From Gilliamella apicola (GTDB taxonomy: Bacteria > Pseudomonadota > Gammaproteobacteria > Enterobacterales > Orbaceae): DNA of 64,000 bases. The notes under the pieces were generated by a model, which saw only the letters and a program-made list of their open reading frames with translations, did no database searches and had not been told where the DNA came from. Position numbers and translations under genes: made by a program. The stretch lies in NCBI RefSeq assembly GCF_003202915.1, contig NZ_QGLP01000004.1:620001-684000 (forward strand). Reading direction: 5' to 3'. Positions 1 to 9,264 of this stretch are shown one piece after another. Position 1 is the stretch's first letter. Each line of letters starts with the position of its first letter.

Positions 1-31
1 TAGATTTATCTTTTAATTAGGTGCATTTTAA

Positions 32-1960
32 GTGATTGATGATTTTGCAGAAAATGGTTTGCTTGCGACGGCTATAGATGGTTTTGTTGCACGAGAACCA
101 CAAAGGCGTATGGCAAATAAAGTCACTGAAGCAATCAACGCCCAACATTCGCTGGTAGTGGAAGCGGGAACGGGAACAGGTAAAACCTTTGCATATTTGG
201 TTCCTGCATTACGTAGTGATAAAAAAGTAATTATCTCGACGGGTTCTAAAAATTTACAAGAACAGTTGTATAGTAAAGACTTACCCATTATCAAAAAAGC
301 GCTGGACTATACGGGTAAAATTTCACTTCTCAAAGGGCGAGCCAATTATCTTTGTTTAGAGCGTATGTATCACCAATATGCGACAGCAGGAGATTTAGAT
401 AAGAGTTTACGTACAGATTTAGTTCGGGTAAAAAACTGGTCAATCAAAACTAAAGATGGTGATATCAGTAAATGTACTACGGTGACTGAAGACAATCCAA
501 TTTGGCCAATCTTAACCAGTACTAACGATAATTGTTTAGGCAGTGATTGTGAGCATTATAATGATTGTTATGTGGTTAAAGCCCGTAAACGGGCGTTAAA
601 TGCGGATATTGTGGTGGTTAATCATCATCTATTTTTGGCTGATGTAGTGGTTAAAGATACCGGATTTGGCGAGCTAATTCCTAAAGCTAATGTAATGATA
701 TTTGATGAAGCTCATCAACTTCCCGATCTTGCCTGTCACTATTTTGGCGAGCAGTTAACGAGTCGACAACTATTTGACTTAGCTAAAGAGATAAATTTGG
801 CTTATCGAACCGAAGTTAAAGATATGTCTCAGTTACAGCAGTGCGCTGATAAACTGCAAAAATGTACTCAAGATTTGCGAATATTAATCAGTCAGCAGAA
901 TAACAAAGGTAATCTTCGTTTTCTATTTAATCAATCCAGTATTAAACAAGAATTATCTTATCTGTTTGATGCTCTTGATTTTTGTAAAGAAGTTTTATTG
1001 TTAGCCATAGGTCGATCTACCACATTAGATAATTGTTATGACCGGGTTAATCAGTACCAGCAATTGTTAAAAAAGTTGACAGAAACTCATGTACCTGGTT
1101 ATAGCTATTGGTATGAAAGCACCTATAGTTCTTTTCTCTTTGCATTAACACCATTATCGGTAACGGAAAAATTTGAAGAATTATTAACCCAGCGAGAAGG
1201 TAGCTGGATATTTACCTCAGCAACATTATCAGTCGATAATCAATTAGATTATTTTACTAAACGTTTAGGGCTAACCAACGCTGAATCCTTAATTTTAGAA
1301 AGCCCATTTGACTATATCAATCAGACGATTTTGTGTGTACCGCGCTATCTACCATCACCAAATGAACGAGGCAATGCAGAAAAACTCGTTGATATTTTAT
1401 TACCGGTTATTGAGGCTAATAATGGTCGTTGTTTTTTTCTTTGTACATCTTATGCAATGATGAATGCATTAGCTGAAAAATTTCGATTGCTTACCAAATT
1501 ACCGGTGTTGGTTCAAGGTGAAACTAGCAAAACAAAACTTCTTGAACAATTTATTGAAAGCGGTAATGCACTATTAATCGCAACCAGTAGTTTTTGGGAA
1601 GGGATTGATGTTAGGGGCGATACTTTATCTTGTGTTATTATAGATAAGTTACCGTTTACCTCACCGGATGATCCTTTAATGAAAGCACGCATGGAGGATT
1701 GCCAAATGCAAGGTGGTGATGCCTTTAATGAAGTGCAATTACCTGAAGCTGTTATTACCTTAAAACAGGGGGTGGGGCGATTGATCCGTCATCATAACGA
1801 TCGTGGAGCGATTATAATTTGTGATAATCGATTAGTGATGCGCCCTTATGGCGCAACGTTTATTAATAGTTTACCGCCATCACCAAGAACCCGAGATGTT
1901 AACAAGGTAATCGATTTTTTATTATCTAACAATGAACCTGATAATTTGGAAAACAAATGA
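32..1960 (+). CDS. yoaA: ATP-dependent DNA helicase YoaA (DinG/XPD-like)
   Basis: This is a superfamily 2 Fe-S helicase of the DinG/XPD group. In E. coli YoaA works in DNA repair with the chi subunit of DNA polymerase III. Visible parts are a Walker A loop EAGTGTGKT at residues 44-52, four cysteines (C108, C168, C173, C179) spaced as expected for the 4Fe-4S cluster, and the DEAH box at 225-228 (IFDEAH). A late QGVGRLIRHHNDRG stretch is the helicase motif VI. The 642 aa length is close to the roughly 636 aa E. coli protein, and the first residues (MIDDFAENG) match its start. The stop codon overlaps the tsaB start by 4 bp, so the two genes are probably co-transcribed. Confidence 0.95.
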   Translation: MIDDFAENGLLATAIDGFVAREPQRRMANKVTEAINAQHSLVVEAGTGTGKTFAYLVPALRSDKKVIISTGSKNLQEQLYSKDLPIIKKALDYTGKISLLKGRANYLCLERMYHQYATAGDLDKSLRTDLVRVKNWSIKTKDGDISKCTTVTEDNPIWPILTSTNDNCLGSDCEHYNDCYVVKARKRALNADIVVVNHHLFLADVVVKDTGFGELIPKANVMIFDEAHQLPDLACHYFGEQLTSRQLFDLAKEINLAYRTEVKDMSQLQQCADKLQKCTQDLRILISQQNNKGNLRFLFNQSSIKQELSYLFDALDFCKEVLLLAIGRSTTLDNCYDRVNQYQQLLKKLTETHVPGYSYWYESTYSSFLFALTPLSVTEKFEELLTQREGSWIFTSATLSVDNQLDYFTKRLGLTNAESLILESPFDYINQTILCVPRYLPSPNERGNAEKLVDILLPVIEANNGRCFFLCTSYAMMNALAEKFRLLTKLPVLVQGETSKTKLLEQFIESGNALLIATSSFWEGIDVRGDTLSCVIIDKLPFTSPDDPLMKARMEDCQMQGGDAFNEVQLPEAVITLKQGVGRLIRHHNDRGAIIICDNRLVMRPYGATFINSLPPSPRTRDVNKVIDFLLSNNEPDNLENK

Positions 1961-2637
1961 GTACTATTTTAGCCATTGATACTTCAACAGAAGCTTGTTC
2001 CGTAGCATTATTTTATCGAAATGAAATCACCCACGATTTCATGATTTCGGCGCGAGATCATACTAAAAAGATCTTACCAATGGTTGATAATATTTTAAAT
2101 CAATCAGGCTGTACCCTTTCACAACTTGATGCTATTGCTTTTGCGCAAGGTCCTGGTAGTTTTACTGGCGTGAGAATTGGTATAGGGGTTGCTCAAGGAT
2201 TAGCATTGGGCATTGATAAACCGATGATAGGTGTGTCAACCTTGATGACTTTGGCGCAAGGATGTTATAGAACAACTGGATCAACGAAAGTTATTCCGGC
2301 GATAGATGCTAGAATGGGTGAGGTCTATTTAGGTCAATATCAATATCAAAATCAAGAGTGGCAAGCGATTATTGCTGAATGTGTTATCAAACCTGAATAT
2401 GTGAAATCAAAAATTCAGTATATTGATAATAACTATTATTTGGCTGGTACCGGGTGGCAAACTTATCCTAATATGTTACCAGAGATTAAGCAAAGTGAAG
2501 TATGGTTACCAGAAGCGCAAGATTTAGTTGTCATCGCCCATAAGAAATGGTTGAAAAATGACGTTGTTAAAGTTGAAGATGTTGAACCAACTTATTTACG
2601 TAATGAAGTGACTTGGCAAAAATTACCGGGTCGTTAA
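1957..2637 (+). CDS. tsaB: tRNA threonylcarbamoyladenosine biosynthesis protein TsaB
   Basis: TsaB (YeaZ) is an ASKHA-fold scaffold subunit. With TsaD and TsaE it transfers threonylcarbamoyl to A37 of ANN-decoding tRNAs in the cytoplasm. The N-terminal LAIDTSTEACSVAL phosphate-1-like motif and the GPGSFTGVRIGIG stretch around residues 68-80 are diagnostic. The 226 aa length is normal. Translation is coupled to yoaA through an ATGA overlap. A bidirectional terminator follows immediately. tsaD and tsaE are not in this window. Confidence 0.95.
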   Translation: MSTILAIDTSTEACSVALFYRNEITHDFMISARDHTKKILPMVDNILNQSGCTLSQLDAIAFAQGPGSFTGVRIGIGVAQGLALGIDKPMIGVSTLMTLAQGCYRTTGSTKVIPAIDARMGEVYLGQYQYQNQEWQAIIAECVIKPEYVKSKIQYIDNNYYLAGTGWQTYPNMLPEIKQSEVWLPEAQDLVVIAHKKWLKNDVVKVEDVEPTYLRNEVTWQKLPGR

Positions 2638-2640
2638 GAT

Positions 2641-2668
2641 CAGATAAACCACCGAGGTGGTCTATCTG
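2641..2668. terminator. Bidirectional terminator between tsaB and grxA
   Basis: A near-perfect 28-bp hairpin: CAGATA and ACCACC pair with GGTGGT and TATCTG, with one A/C mismatch and a 2-nt GA loop. It lies 3 bp after the tsaB stop and 20 bp from the convergent grxA stop. T-rich DNA follows on the plus strand, so it can serve both genes. Confidence 0.8.
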
Positions 2669-2687
2669 TATTTATTATGCAGAATAT

Positions 2688-2954
2688 TTATCCTTGAAAT
2701 AATCCCAAATTAGCTTTGGCATAGGCTTCAAAATCAGTGCAACCACCAATTGGTTTTTCATCGATAAAAATTTGTGGTACGGTTTCGACCGGTTTACCAA
2801 CACTTTTTGAAAGATCTTCTTTGGTAATACCTTCAGCGTTGATATCAACATAACGATAAGAAAAATCATCGCGTTCTTGAGATAACTTTTCAGCAAGCTC
2901 TTTAGCTCGCACACAATATGGACATCCTTGACGTCCGAAAATTACAGCATACAT
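2688..2954 (-). CDS. grxA: Glutaredoxin 1
   Basis: A small cytoplasmic dithiol glutaredoxin that reduces disulfides, such as those of ribonucleotide reductase, using glutathione. The 88 aa protein has the active site CPYC at residues 11-14 (GRQGCPYCVRAKELAEKL), the TVP cis-proline motif (VETVPQIF) and the GGCTDFEA glutathione-binding turn. Its sequence follows E. coli GrxA nearly residue for residue (GITKEDL, GKPVETVPQIF). It is transcribed alone, convergent with tsaB. Confidence 0.95.
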   Translation of the reverse strand: MYAVIFGRQGCPYCVRAKELAEKLSQERDDFSYRYVDINAEGITKEDLSKSVGKPVETVPQIFIDEKPIGGCTDFEAYAKANLGLFQG

Positions 2955-3234
2955 ATATCACCTCGAATAAGTTAAATTTGCTTGATGGATTTACTATACT
3001 TTAGTTTGAAATAAAAAAAAGTAGTTAAACCTAGTTAATATAATAGATTATATCTATTGATACTTTACTTGCATAGCGAGTTAGGTATGCGTTTTAATCA
3101 ATTGAATAATTAATCGAATATTTTATCGATTTTTATCTAAAAAGTTGAGGATGGTTTTTTTTAACTTTTAAATTTAGTGCTAATTTGATATTACTCGCTA
3201 TAATTTTAATTTCAATCATTAAATGGATGTCAGC

Positions 3235-3927
3235 ATGCTAAAAAAAATACTATTTCTTTTTTTATTAACATTATCAATAACAGCGTTTGCCGCTAAAAAA
3301 GAGTGCCCAGTCAAACCAAGTTACGATATTGTGATAAATAAAAATAACATCCATATCGTTAATCAATCAAATGATTTATCCATCATGAGTGATGAGCAAG
3401 TGGTATTAAATGCAAAAACAGTATTAGTGAATAAGTCGTTACGTAAAAAACTTAATGAGTTTCAGAAAAGTCTACGTTTACAACTACCACAACTAGAACA
3501 ACAATCATTAAATTTATTGTTAGAAGTAAAAGTTGCTTTTGATCAAGCAATAACCAGAAAATTGAGTGATGATCGTGAACTACATAGTGAATTAAATAAA
3601 CTTTATAAACGGTTAGTTAAATTATTGCATCGTTCAATTAATACAGAAAATGGCACTACAACGTTTTACTATCAAAACTTTAATAATATAAAAAAAGATG
3701 GGGAGGATATTGGTGAACGCATTTTTTATAACGTAGTTGGGGGGAGTATTGTAGAATTTAACTTTTTTAAAAACTTCGGTGCTATCAAAGATATTTCAAA
3801 AAATGAATGGAAAACTCAAAAACCAAAACTTAAGGCATTTGATGCGCATATCTGTTCGGTAATTACTGATGTAGATCAACAATATCAACAGATTTTGACA
3901 GAACTTCACCAATCAATCGACAAGTGA
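3235..3927 (+). CDS. YggN-like DUF2884 protein, exported
   Basis: A predicted periplasmic protein of about 230 aa, similar in layout to E. coli YggN (DUF2884). It has an N-terminal signal peptide (MLKKILFLFLLTLSITAFA), a Cys soon after the cleavage site (KKECPVKPSYD), a central charged helical stretch and a late Cys (DAHICSVITD). I chose the ATG at 3235 over the one at 3223 because GGATG lies at ribosome-binding distance from 3235 and it gives a standard signal peptide. Function is unknown for the whole family. The gene stands alone, with a 280 bp AT-rich gap upstream. Confidence 0.7.
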   Translation: MLKKILFLFLLTLSITAFAAKKECPVKPSYDIVINKNNIHIVNQSNDLSIMSDEQVVLNAKTVLVNKSLRKKLNEFQKSLRLQLPQLEQQSLNLLLEVKVAFDQAITRKLSDDRELHSELNKLYKRLVKLLHRSINTENGTTTFYYQNFNNIKKDGEDIGERIFYNVVGGSIVEFNFFKNFGAIKDISKNEWKTQKPKLKAFDAHICSVITDVDQQYQQILTELHQSIDK

Positions 3928-3996
3928 ATAGACAACAATAAAAACTTTTGCGAGAATACCTCATTCACAATGAATAGGTAAAAGAAGTAATCGCTT

Positions 3997-4848
3997 ATGA
4001 CTGCAAAAATAATTGATGGTAAAGCGTTAGCACAACAAATACGTAACGAAATTGCCAAAAAGGTAGCATCACGTACTGAACAAGGTTTATCGGTTCCTGG
4101 ATTAGCTGTTATACAAGTCGGCTCAGATCCGGCCTCAAAAATTTATGTTAAAAATAAGCAGAAAGCTTGTGATGATGTGGGATTTGCTTCTTTTGCTTAT
4201 GATTATCCTTCCTCAACTACAGAGGAACTATTAGCGTTAATTGATGAATTGAATCAACGTGCTGACGTGCATGGTATCTTAGTTCAGCTTCCCCTACCGG
4301 ATAATATTGATAAGACAAAAGTGCTAGAACGTATCGATCCGCGTAAAGATGTTGATGGCTTTCATCCTTATAACATTGGCCACTTGTTACAACGCGATCC
4401 AATTTTACGCCCATGTACACCTTATGGTGTGGTTAAAATGTTAGAATCAACAGGTATTAATTTATCCGGCTTGAATGCCACTGTTGTTGGTGCATCGAGT
4501 ATTGTTGGTCGACCAATGGCATTAGAATTACTGCTATTAGGCTGTACTACGACAATAACTCATAGCCGAACTGTTGATTTAGAAAAACATGTTCGTAATG
4601 CTGATATTGTTGTTGCTGGTGTTGGGATTCCTAATTACGTTAAAGGGGAATGGATAAAACCCGGTGCCATCGTGATTGATGTTGGTATAAACCGTTTACC
4701 TGATGGCAAACTCGTTGGTGATGTTGAATTCGACGTTGCTAGCCAATATGCAGGCTGGATCACCCCTGTTCCCGGTGGTGTAGGCCCAATGACCGTTGCA
4801 ATGTTAATGAGCAATACATTAGAAGCATGTGAAAGATTTAGTGAGTAA
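3997..4848 (+). CDS. folD: Bifunctional methylenetetrahydrofolate dehydrogenase/cyclohydrolase FolD
   Basis: FolD interconverts 5,10-methylene-, methenyl- and 10-formyl-tetrahydrofolate with NADP+, feeding purine and formyl-Met synthesis. The 283 aa protein shows the Tyr-Lys catalytic region [33 protein letters not shown], the nucleotide-binding [16 protein letters not shown], and the C-terminal [15 protein letters not shown] signature. Length matches E. coli FolD (288). It lies upstream of ppiB and lpxH, a neighbourhood resembling the E. coli folD/cysS-ppiB-lpxH-purEK region. Confidence 0.97.
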   Translation: MTAKIIDGKALAQQIRNEIAKKVASRTEQGLSVPGLAVIQVGSDPASKIYVKNKQKACDDVGFASFAYDYPSSTTEELLALIDELNQRADVHGILVQLPLPDNIDKTKVLERIDPRKDVDGFHPYNIGHLLQRDPILRPCTPYGVVKMLESTGINLSGLNATVVGASSIVGRPMALELLLLGCTTTITHSRTVDLEKHVRNADIVVAGVGIPNYVKGEWIKPGAIVIDVGINRLPDGKLVGDVEFDVASQYAGWITPVPGGVGPMTVAMLMSNTLEACERFSE

Positions 4849-4915
4849 GCCATTATTAAAAGGCTTATTTTTTTCAAATTTTATGTATTAATAAAATGAA
4901 AATAAGGGACATTTT

Positions 4916-5407
4916 ATGATTATATTTCATACTTCTTTAGGTGATATTAAGATTAATACTTTTGATGACAAAGCTCCAGAAACAGTCAAAAACTTTATTG
5001 AATATTGCCAAGAAGGTTTTTATGACAATACCATTTTTCACCGAGTGATCGACAATTTTATGATCCAAGGTGGTGGATTCGAACCGGGTATGAACCAGAA
5101 AAAAACTAAAGCTCCAATTAAAAATGAGGCTGATAATGGTTTAAAAAATAGTCGTGGTACTTTAGCTATGGCGCGTACAACCGATCCACATTCTGCGACT
5201 GCTCAATTTTTTATCAATGTTGTGGACAATGATTATTTAAATTATCGTTCTTCTGATATCAATGGCTTTGGTTACTGTGTGTTTGCTGAAGTGGTAGATG
5301 GTATGGATGTGGTTGATAAGATCAAAGCAGTCAAAACTGGACGTAACGGGATGCATTCTGATGTGCCTGTCGAAGACGTTCTTGTTAAGAGTGTGACGGT
5401 TGAATAA
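4916..5407 (+). CDS. ppiB: Cytoplasmic peptidyl-prolyl cis-trans isomerase B
   Basis: A cyclophilin without a signal peptide, so the cytoplasmic PpiB form. Residues [15 protein letters not shown] (about 41-55) hold the catalytic Arg and the FMxQGG motif. [21 protein letters not shown] and [21 protein letters not shown] complete the fold. Length is 163 aa against 164 in E. coli. A ribosome-binding AAGGGA precedes the start. Its last codons contain the lpxH start, so the two are translationally coupled. Confidence 0.96.
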   Translation: MIIFHTSLGDIKINTFDDKAPETVKNFIEYCQEGFYDNTIFHRVIDNFMIQGGGFEPGMNQKKTKAPIKNEADNGLKNSRGTLAMARTTDPHSATAQFFINVVDNDYLNYRSSDINGFGYCVFAEVVDGMDVVDKIKAVKTGRNGMHSDVPVEDVLVKSVTVE

Positions 5408-6152
5408 TCCTGTTCGTTTTTTTATTGCCGATATTCATCTCGGTGAAAATGAGCCTGCTGCACATCACTTTGATATTACAGCAGGCTTTTTGTCTTTCCT
5501 TGAACAACTACCTAATCAATGTGAACTCTATATTCTAGGCGATTTGTTTGATTATTGGGTAGGTGATGATGTTCGTTCAACACTACACAATCAAATTTCA
5601 GACGCTTTAAATGCGTTATCCTCAAGGCAAATTAAAAAGTTTTTTGTTCACGGTAATCGTGATTTTCTGATTGGCAAGCAGTACGCTAAGCGGTGTGATA
5701 TGACGCTATTAGGGGATATAAATTGTTTAGCAAATCAGAATAAAAACATTGTTTTTTTACATGGTGATCTGCTTTGTATTGATGATCCTCAATATCAAAA
5801 ATTTCGAAAAATCATGCATAAAAAGTGGTTACAAAGGTTATTTTTATTAATGCCACTGTTTATTCGCTTAAAAATCGCTAGCAAATTACGAAAAGAAAGT
5901 AATCAGCATAATCAAATAAAATCTGAAACTATCATGGATGTAAATCAACAAGCAGTGATTGATATGATGATTGAGCATAATGCCAATGTTATGGTTCATG
6001 GGCATACCCATAAACCGGCTACCCATCATCTTATCATTAATGATGAATCAGTAACCAGATTGGTACTTGGTGCTTGGCATGATGGTGTTAGTTATATAAA
6101 ACAAGAAGCGAATAGTGCTACGTTAAAGCTCTATAACCACTCTTTTAAATAA
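5400..6152 (+). CDS. lpxH: UDP-2,3-diacylglucosamine diphosphatase
   Basis: LpxH hydrolyses UDP-2,3-diacylglucosamine to lipid X and UMP at the inner membrane face in lipid A synthesis. It shows the calcineurin-like metallophosphatase motifs in order: FIADIHL (D and H metal ligands), [20 protein letters not shown], and HGHTHKPA near residue 200. The start appears to be TTG inside the ppiB stop context (GTTGAATAA). No ATG upstream of the ADIHL motif gives a better fit. The 250 aa length is typical. Its 3' end overlaps the convergent modC by 22 bp, which is tight for two opposed genes. Confidence 0.93.
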   Translation: MNNPVRFFIADIHLGENEPAAHHFDITAGFLSFLEQLPNQCELYILGDLFDYWVGDDVRSTLHNQISDALNALSSRQIKKFFVHGNRDFLIGKQYAKRCDMTLLGDINCLANQNKNIVFLHGDLLCIDDPQYQKFRKIMHKKWLQRLFLLMPLFIRLKIASKLRKESNQHNQIKSETIMDVNQQAVIDMMIEHNANVMVHGHTHKPATHHLIINDESVTRLVLGAWHDGVSYIKQEANSATLKLYNHSFK

Positions 6153-6811
6153 TTACTTTGTAATATTTGCTCGGTCGAGCCATAGTCGATTAATTTTCCC
6201 TGCTCCAATACGGCTACATGTTGTGCGATACGTTTTACCTCATTGATATTATGAGTGACATAGATAATAGGTATATTTAAATCACTGACAAGTTTATCAA
6301 TATAACTTAACAACTCTTTTTTACGAGGCATATCTAAAGCTGATAAAGGTTCATCCATCAGTAATAATTGCGGATTAGTTAATAAAGCTCGACCAATGGC
6401 AACCCGCTGTTTTTCACCACCTGAGAGCATCGCAGGATAACGATTAAGGAGGGAGCCGATATTAAGCACCGTTACAATCTCATCAAATCTTTCAGAATTT
6501 AGCGATTTTGCCCCATAGGTTAGGTTTTTAATCACCCTATAATGTGGAAAGAGGAGCGCATCTTGAAAAACCGTACCAATTTGTCTTTTTTCTGGGGCGA
6601 TACAAACATGTTTTTCGGTATTTACTAACGTTTCCTGATTTAGATTGATATAACCAATATCAGGTTTAATCAAACCATTAATAAGATTAATGAGTGTTGA
6701 TTTTCCTGAACCAGAAACCCCAAGGATAGCCGTTACACCTTGGCAATTAATTTCATGCTTAAACTCAAAAACAAACGAAGCGAGTTTTTTGCTTACATTA
6801 ATATTTAACAT
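6131..6811 (-). CDS. modC: Molybdate ABC transporter ATPase ModC, short form
   Basis: The ATPase of the ModABC molybdate importer. It shows Walker A GVSGSGKST, the Q-loop, signature LSGGEKQRVAIGRAL, Walker B LLLMDEPLSALD and switch HN. I place the start at the ATG at 6811, which overlaps the modB stop (TAATG); the open frame extends further upstream only into modB. That gives 226 aa. The E. coli ModC is about 352 aa, so the whole C-terminal TOBE/Mop regulatory domain is missing: the protein ends soon after the ATPase core (SNYLKEWL). The 3' end overlaps lpxH by 22 bp. Confidence 0.9.
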   Translation of the reverse strand: MLNINVSKKLASFVFEFKHEINCQGVTAILGVSGSGKSTLINLINGLIKPDIGYINLNQETLVNTEKHVCIAPEKRQIGTVFQDALLFPHYRVIKNLTYGAKSLNSERFDEIVTVLNIGSLLNRYPAMLSGGEKQRVAIGRALLTNPQLLLMDEPLSALDMPRKKELLSYIDKLVSDLNIPIIYVTHNINEVKRIAQHVAVLEQGKLIDYGSTEQILQSNYLKEWL

Positions 6812-7506
6812 TATTTCGATCCTGTTAATTTCTTTTTGTGCCAGCGATTTAACATTTCTGAAAGGAATAAGGCGACTAACGATAAAATAATCGAAACAAT
6901 ACAAAGTCGTAATGCAGCTGACTCGCCGTCTGGGATCTGTAATAGGGTATACATCGCTAACGGTAAAGTACGCGTTTCACCTTGAATATTTGATACAAAG
7001 GTAATTGTGGCGCCAAATTCACCTAAGCAACGAGCAAAGCCGAGTACGATTCCCATTAAAATACCCGGAAAAGCTAACGGTAAAGTGATTGTCATAAAGA
7101 CCCGAAATGGCTTAGCACCAAGGGTTCGAGCTACGTTTTCTAGCCGGCAATCAATGGACTCAATTGCTAATCGGATCGATCGCACCATAAGGGGAAAGGC
7201 AACCACCGCAGAAGCTAACGCGGCACCTTGCCAATTGAAGCTAAAACTTAAATGAAAGCACTTATCTAACCATTCACCAATAAAACCATGGCGTCCCATG
7301 GTTAAAAGTAATAGATAACCTAAAACCACAGGAGGCAATACTAAAGGAAGATGAACAATACTATCAAAGAGTGATTTGCCAATAAATTGACATCTCGCTA
7401 AAATCCAAGCGGTCAAAATTCCTACTGGAAGACTGAAGATAATTGCTGCACCGGCTATTTTTAAGCTTAGCAGCAATGTTTGCCATTCAAACTCAGTTAA
7501 TATCAT
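6811..7506 (-). CDS. modB: Molybdate ABC transporter permease ModB
   Basis: The inner membrane permease of the molybdate importer, 231 aa with about five hydrophobic helices. The EAA loop (NVARTLGAKPFRVFMTITLPLAFPGILMG) that docks to ModC is clear, followed by GFARCLGEFGATITF, typical of ModB. Length equals E. coli ModB (229). It lies between modA (12 bp gap) and modC (1-nt overlap of stop and start), so this is one transcript starting at modA. Confidence 0.95.
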   Translation of the reverse strand: MILTEFEWQTLLLSLKIAGAAIIFSLPVGILTAWILARCQFIGKSLFDSIVHLPLVLPPVVLGYLLLLTMGRHGFIGEWLDKCFHLSFSFNWQGAALASAVVAFPLMVRSIRLAIESIDCRLENVARTLGAKPFRVFMTITLPLAFPGILMGIVLGFARCLGEFGATITFVSNIQGETRTLPLAMYTLLQIPDGESAALRLCIVSIILSLVALFLSEMLNRWHKKKLTGSK

Positions 7507-7518
7507 CTTATTTAAATA

Positions 7519-8271
7519 CTAGTCAGTTATGAATCCATATTTTTGAAAAATAGTTTTGGCTTTTTCTGAATTTAAATATTGATAAAATTCTGTTGCATCA
7601 GCTTTGAGTAATGTAATTGGATATTCAATAGATTTAAATGTATCAGCTGGAAAGCTACCAATAATTTTCACTTTATCACTTACTTTCGCATCAGTGCTGT
7701 AAACAATACCTAAGGCTGCTTCATTGCGTTCGACTAACATTAATGCATCTCGAACATTGCTTGCTGGTGCCATTTGCGGTAATAATTTATCAAATACCCC
7801 TAAATTGGTTAAAGACTCTTTAGCATAAAGGCCTGCTGGAACATGGTCAGGGTCACCAATCGCTAATCTTTCCCCTTTGGGTAAAATAGCTTGCCAATTG
7901 GTATTGGCATTGATTACCACGTTTTCTAATTTAGATTGTTTAGGGGCAATTAATACCAAACCGTTTTTTAACAAATTTTGTTTATCCGTTGCGACTTTGT
8001 GTTCAATAAGGTAATCCATCCACTTTTGATCCGCTGACATAAAAATATCAGCAGGCGCACCTTGTTCAATTTGTTTGGCTAATACAGAAGATGAAGCAAA
8101 CGAGAAAACGATTTCACAATCTTGATGTTCTGTTTGGTAGGAAGTTGCAATCTCCTGCATTGCATTAGTCAGTGATGCTGCTGCAAATACTGTGATTTTT
8201 TGACTAGCAGATGTTGATAAACTAACAAATAAAGTGGCTAAAGATAATAATACTCCAATGATTTTTTTCAT
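7519..8271 (-). CDS. modA: Molybdate-binding periplasmic protein ModA
   Basis: The periplasmic oxyanion receptor for molybdate or tungstate. It has a signal peptide (MKKIIGVLLSLATLFVSLSTSAS) followed by ITVFAAASLTNAMQEIA, the anion-binding loop, and FSFASSSVLAKQIEQGAPADIF. The start is the ATG at 8271. A GTG four codons earlier is in frame but forms part of the ribosome-binding site (GAGGAG). This gives 250 aa, close to E. coli ModA (257). It is the first gene of modABC and is preceded directly by a ModE operator. Confidence 0.95.
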   Translation of the reverse strand: MKKIIGVLLSLATLFVSLSTSASQKITVFAAASLTNAMQEIATSYQTEHQDCEIVFSFASSSVLAKQIEQGAPADIFMSADQKWMDYLIEHKVATDKQNLLKNGLVLIAPKQSKLENVVINANTNWQAILPKGERLAIGDPDHVPAGLYAKESLTNLGVFDKLLPQMAPASNVRDALMLVERNEAALGIVYSTDAKVSDKVKIIGSFPADTFKSIEYPITLLKADATEFYQYLNSEKAKTIFQKYGFITD

Positions 8272-8284
8272 TTTACTCCTCACA

Positions 8285-8312
8285 ATCGTTATGTAATTTA
8301 ATATATAGCGAT
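8285..8312. promoter_or_regulatory. ModE operator upstream of modABC
   Basis: The two arms ATCGTTATGTA and TATATAGCGAT are separated by 6 bp (ATTTAA). This fits the known ModE-Mo consensus (ATCGNTATATA-N6-TATATANCGAT) at all but one base. It lies 13 bp upstream of the modA start codon, in the modA-modE divergent gap. Molybdate-bound ModE would be expected to repress modABC from here. Confidence 0.88.
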
Positions 8313-8432
8313 GCTATCAAACTTTATTTATAAAGTACAATTAAAGTTTGCAGATTACACTGCTTTTAATCAATTTTGCTGAGTACATTTTTTGAAGGAA
8401 AAGAAAAAAGCGTCTACAATAGAATGACTTTT

Positions 8433-8452
8433 CTACTAAAAGTAGCTTTTTT
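8433..8452 (+). terminator. Small hairpin plus T-run in the modE leader
   Basis: CTACT-AAA-AGTAG followed by CTTTTTT, 18-37 bp before the modE start. It has the shape of a weak intrinsic terminator or attenuator in the modE 5' leader. The stem is only 5 bp, so this may be incidental. Confidence 0.3.
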
Positions 8453-8469
8453 AATTAAGGCATAACATA

Positions 8470-9246
8470 ATGCTGTCACCTGACATATTATTAACTTTGA
8501 ATATCAATCAGCAATTATTTACTGATCCAAGACGAATTGATTTATTAAGAGCAATAGAACAGAGTGGTTCACTTAGTCAAGCGGCAAAGCAAATAGGGAT
8601 TAGTTATAAAACAGCTTGGGATGCGATAAATGAAATCAACCAGTTAGCACCTAAACCTTTTTTAATTACCGCAACCGGGGGTAAAAATGGTGGAGGTACA
8701 AAACTCAGTGCTTATGCGGTAAGGTTCATTCAGCTTTATGACCTATTAACCCAATTACAATATAAAGCCTTTAATATTCTAAATGATGACAATATACTGC
8801 TTGATGATATTTTAAAAATAACAGCTAAATTATCCTTACAAACTAGTGCTCGCAATCAAATCTATGGTAGTGTCTCAAGCATTGAAGCAACTCATATTGC
8901 TGGTTTGGTAAAAGTAAAATTGAATGATAATCAAACCGAATTAAAAGCGTATATTACACAGCAAAGTATTAAACGTTTAAAACTGAACATTGATAAAACG
9001 GTTCTGTTACTGATTAAAGCGCCATTAATAGAATTGAATAACTTAAATGAGAATCAGTTAATAGTTAAAGTGGAAAAAATAGTCATTGATGGTCAATTAT
9101 CTGAAATTTCATTTTCATTACCGTCTGGAATAATGCTTTATGCAAGTAAAGCAACTAATGAGGTTAATCAACTAAAACTAATTGAAGGTCAACAAACGAC
9201 TATATCCATTCATCCCCAGCACATCATAGTTGCTACATTAGTCTAG
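8470..9246 (+). CDS. modE: Molybdate-responsive transcriptional regulator ModE
   Basis: A homodimeric DNA-binding molybdate sensor. The N-terminal winged helix (RRIDLLRAIEQSGSLSQAAK, then IGISYKTAWDAINEINQLA) occupies about residues 20-65. The following GGKNGGGTKLSAYAVRFIQLY is characteristic of ModE. The C-terminal half holds two tandem Mop/TOBE repeats (SARNQIYGSVSSIEAT about residue 120 and the NQLIVKVEKIVID region about residue 195) that bind molybdate. 258 aa, as in E. coli (262). It is divergent from modABC and followed 18 bp later by modF, as in E. coli. Confidence 0.95.
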   Translation: MLSPDILLTLNINQQLFTDPRRIDLLRAIEQSGSLSQAAKQIGISYKTAWDAINEINQLAPKPFLITATGGKNGGGTKLSAYAVRFIQLYDLLTQLQYKAFNILNDDNILLDDILKITAKLSLQTSARNQIYGSVSSIEATHIAGLVKVKLNDNQTELKAYITQQSIKRLKLNIDKTVLLLIKAPLIELNNLNENQLIVKVEKIVIDGQLSEISFSLPSGIMLYASKATNEVNQLKLIEGQQTTISIHPQHIIVATLV

Positions 9247-9264
9247 CTGTTTGAGGTATTATTT

